Assembly: GCA_036365515.1 (NCBI GenBank)
Contig: CM070873.1
Coordinates: 261,427,575-261,491,574 of the forward strand
From: Torymus aiolomorphi
Lineage: Eukaryota > Arthropoda > Insecta > Hymenoptera > Torymidae
Direction: 5' to 3'
Length of the DNA stretch: 64,000 nt
Below the pieces are notes generated by a model. That model had not been told where the DNA came from. It saw nothing but the letters and a program-made list of their open reading frames with translations, and searched no databases. The position numbers and the translations under genes are program-made. Below are positions 62,489 through 64,000 of the stretch, one piece after another (positions within the stretch are counted from its first letter, which is position 1; each line of letters begins with the position of its first letter).

Positions 62489-64000
62489 CTGAAATCATAA
62501 ATTACGCAAATCGTTAATTACGATAGGGATCGCGAGGGAAACGGCGGTGGTTAGGAGAGCAGACGATGGAGAAATAGTTGTGTAGAGTGTAGGGTGGAAG
62601 CGCGTGTTATGTGTGTGTGTGTCGTGAAAGCGGGCATTAAGAAAATAAGAGCGCGCATATGTTTTCTTTTTTATTGCTTTGGGATAGTGAGGGCTGAGGA
62701 TTTGGTTGGTATTTCGAGCGAGACAAAAGATATGCCAGTCGAGTGGTTTTGATGGAATAAATGGCGTGTCATATTTAATATTTTTGATAAGCGTAGTTAT
62801 TCCTGTAAAATTAACCAAAATACTCTAGGAAATTAATTACTTAATCAGAATGAAACGACTCGATTGCTTTTTTCATGTACCATTTTTTTTATCCGTTTAT
62901 TTAGCATTTATAACACTATGTAATTTTCTAGAAACTTAACGGTATAAATTCAGCATCGCTAAACCACGGAAATATTTTACTTAAAAAGTCTTAGATGGCA
63001 GCTCCTGTAAGCTTTTCAAAAGCGAAAAAAGTGCACAGCAGCGCCCGCAATCTACATCGGTATGACGAAACTGTCATTAAAAGGGCGCTTAAACTCTCTC
63101 CGCTTCTGCACCGAGCGCATTCGATGCCTGCGCTCGCCCTCGGAGATCGCATCATAAAAGCGCTCGCGATCACGCGCGCCTCGGATCGATTAGCCACGCG
63201 GCACCCCGCACATGACGTACACATACACATATACCTATATATATATACTGCAATACACGTGAGCCTGGGGACGAGAAAATTGACCGAGCCCGCTCTCGCA
63301 CTCGCGGACGAGCTCTAAGTGCCAGTTCGCTTTTTCCCCGCGAAAGAGATCGATACCACTTGAGACATTACCTCGCGGCAAAGATTGCAGAAGGGGGTTT
63401 ACGCGCATGGGCACGAGCGTTTTTTTACACTCGGACGACTTCGAGGAAGGCATGAAATCCTCGGTGCTGGTGGTGTACATGCGCAGGCTTATACACGCGC
63501 GCAGGAGCTTCCATTATCGATGACGTTTATCTCCTTTCCTTTTTTCCGCGAGAAGCGACTCCGCAGCGCGCAAATTGTTTTGAGCGAAAGGTGAAAAAGA
63601 GGAGGAGAGAGACGTGGGTGTGGGAAGTTTACAGGGAACGCGAGGTTCGGGGTTAAGCGCGATTGCGCGATGGCTTTTGAGAACCTGTTGTTACGATTGC
63701 TTTTTGCCAGTTTTTAAGTTTTTTAATGTTATCTTATAGAAATTTATAAAATAACATTATATAAGTGACAATGAAATGATTTTCAGGATTAAGTAATTGT
63801 TGCGATTTCATCAAATAAAATAAAGTCAAAAAATGATTATGCTATTAAAATTAATCACATTTTAGAAAATAAAAAAATAAAGTTACAATATTTGTAAAAA
63901 AGAAACGAAGAAAATCGATCGCTGATCACGCCAACGGAACCACTGGAATGTCCGAGAATTTCTCTCTGCTACGTAAAATCAGAGATCGTGAATCAGAAGC
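62489..64000. other. Upstream intron-like block, AT-rich then GC-rich
   Basis: 62500-62990 and 63700-63920 are AT-rich and 63000-63680 is GC-rich. In the minus-strand reading this would be intron or 5' flanking sequence upstream of the exon at 62427-62488. No further exon with good splice sites was found. Confidence 0.4.

Overview
The window looks like a piece of an insect nuclear genome, most probably hymenopteran (ant- or chalcid-like). This is an inference from composition. CpG-rich, GC-rich blocks alternate every 0.3-2 kb with AT-rich blocks. Very long, nearly pure (GA/CT)n, (CA/TG)n and (TA)n arrays are everywhere. Several families of short foldback and terminal-inverted-repeat elements are nested in each other. 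I found no complete protein-coding gene and recognised no tRNA, rRNA or CRISPR array. Most long open frames are translations of microsatellites or of CpG-rich DNA.

Genic signal is sparse and mostly on the minus strand. A 62-nt exon (62427-62488) has textbook splice sites. A 53-nt exon (54947-54999) can be joined to it in frame across a 7.4-kb intron, giving an N-terminus that starts MSSSVAPAMRSKPVARRLAQ and ends in phase 1. A separate ATG exon at 1636-1660 (MADYKSSS, then a phase-1 GTAAGT donor) would fit the same downstream phase. One reading is that the window is the 5' part of a large minus-strand gene with alternative first exons and long introns, whose body lies beyond the left edge. I could not name the gene.

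The repeat layout is clearer. From 2808 to 7669 there is a transposon cluster. A roughly 260-bp host element (outer limits 3741-7299) was split by a TA-flanked element (3909-6788), which itself carries a 5'-truncated, stop-containing Ty3/gypsy fragment. The host was split again by a 415-bp TTAA-flanked foldback element (6836-7250). An inverted sister copy at 7413-7669 lacks both insertions and serves as the empty site. From 40125 to 42960 lies a 2.8-kb element with inverted repeats of about 550 bp. It carries decayed minus-strand transposase-like coding sequence, and its left arm is interrupted by a 785-bp TA-flanked element (40515-41299) of a CAC(T/G)GAGAGAA family. Two short members of that family lie at 27291-27381 and 36817-36952. 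A Penelope-like remnant with a hammerhead-ribozyme-like core lies near 49510-49640. Smaller palindromic elements and hairpins lie at 2895-2984, 3103-3258, 33093-33146, 33373-33494 and 52871-52914.

The remaining sequence is described as intergenic or intronic blocks, with the main microsatellites listed separately.
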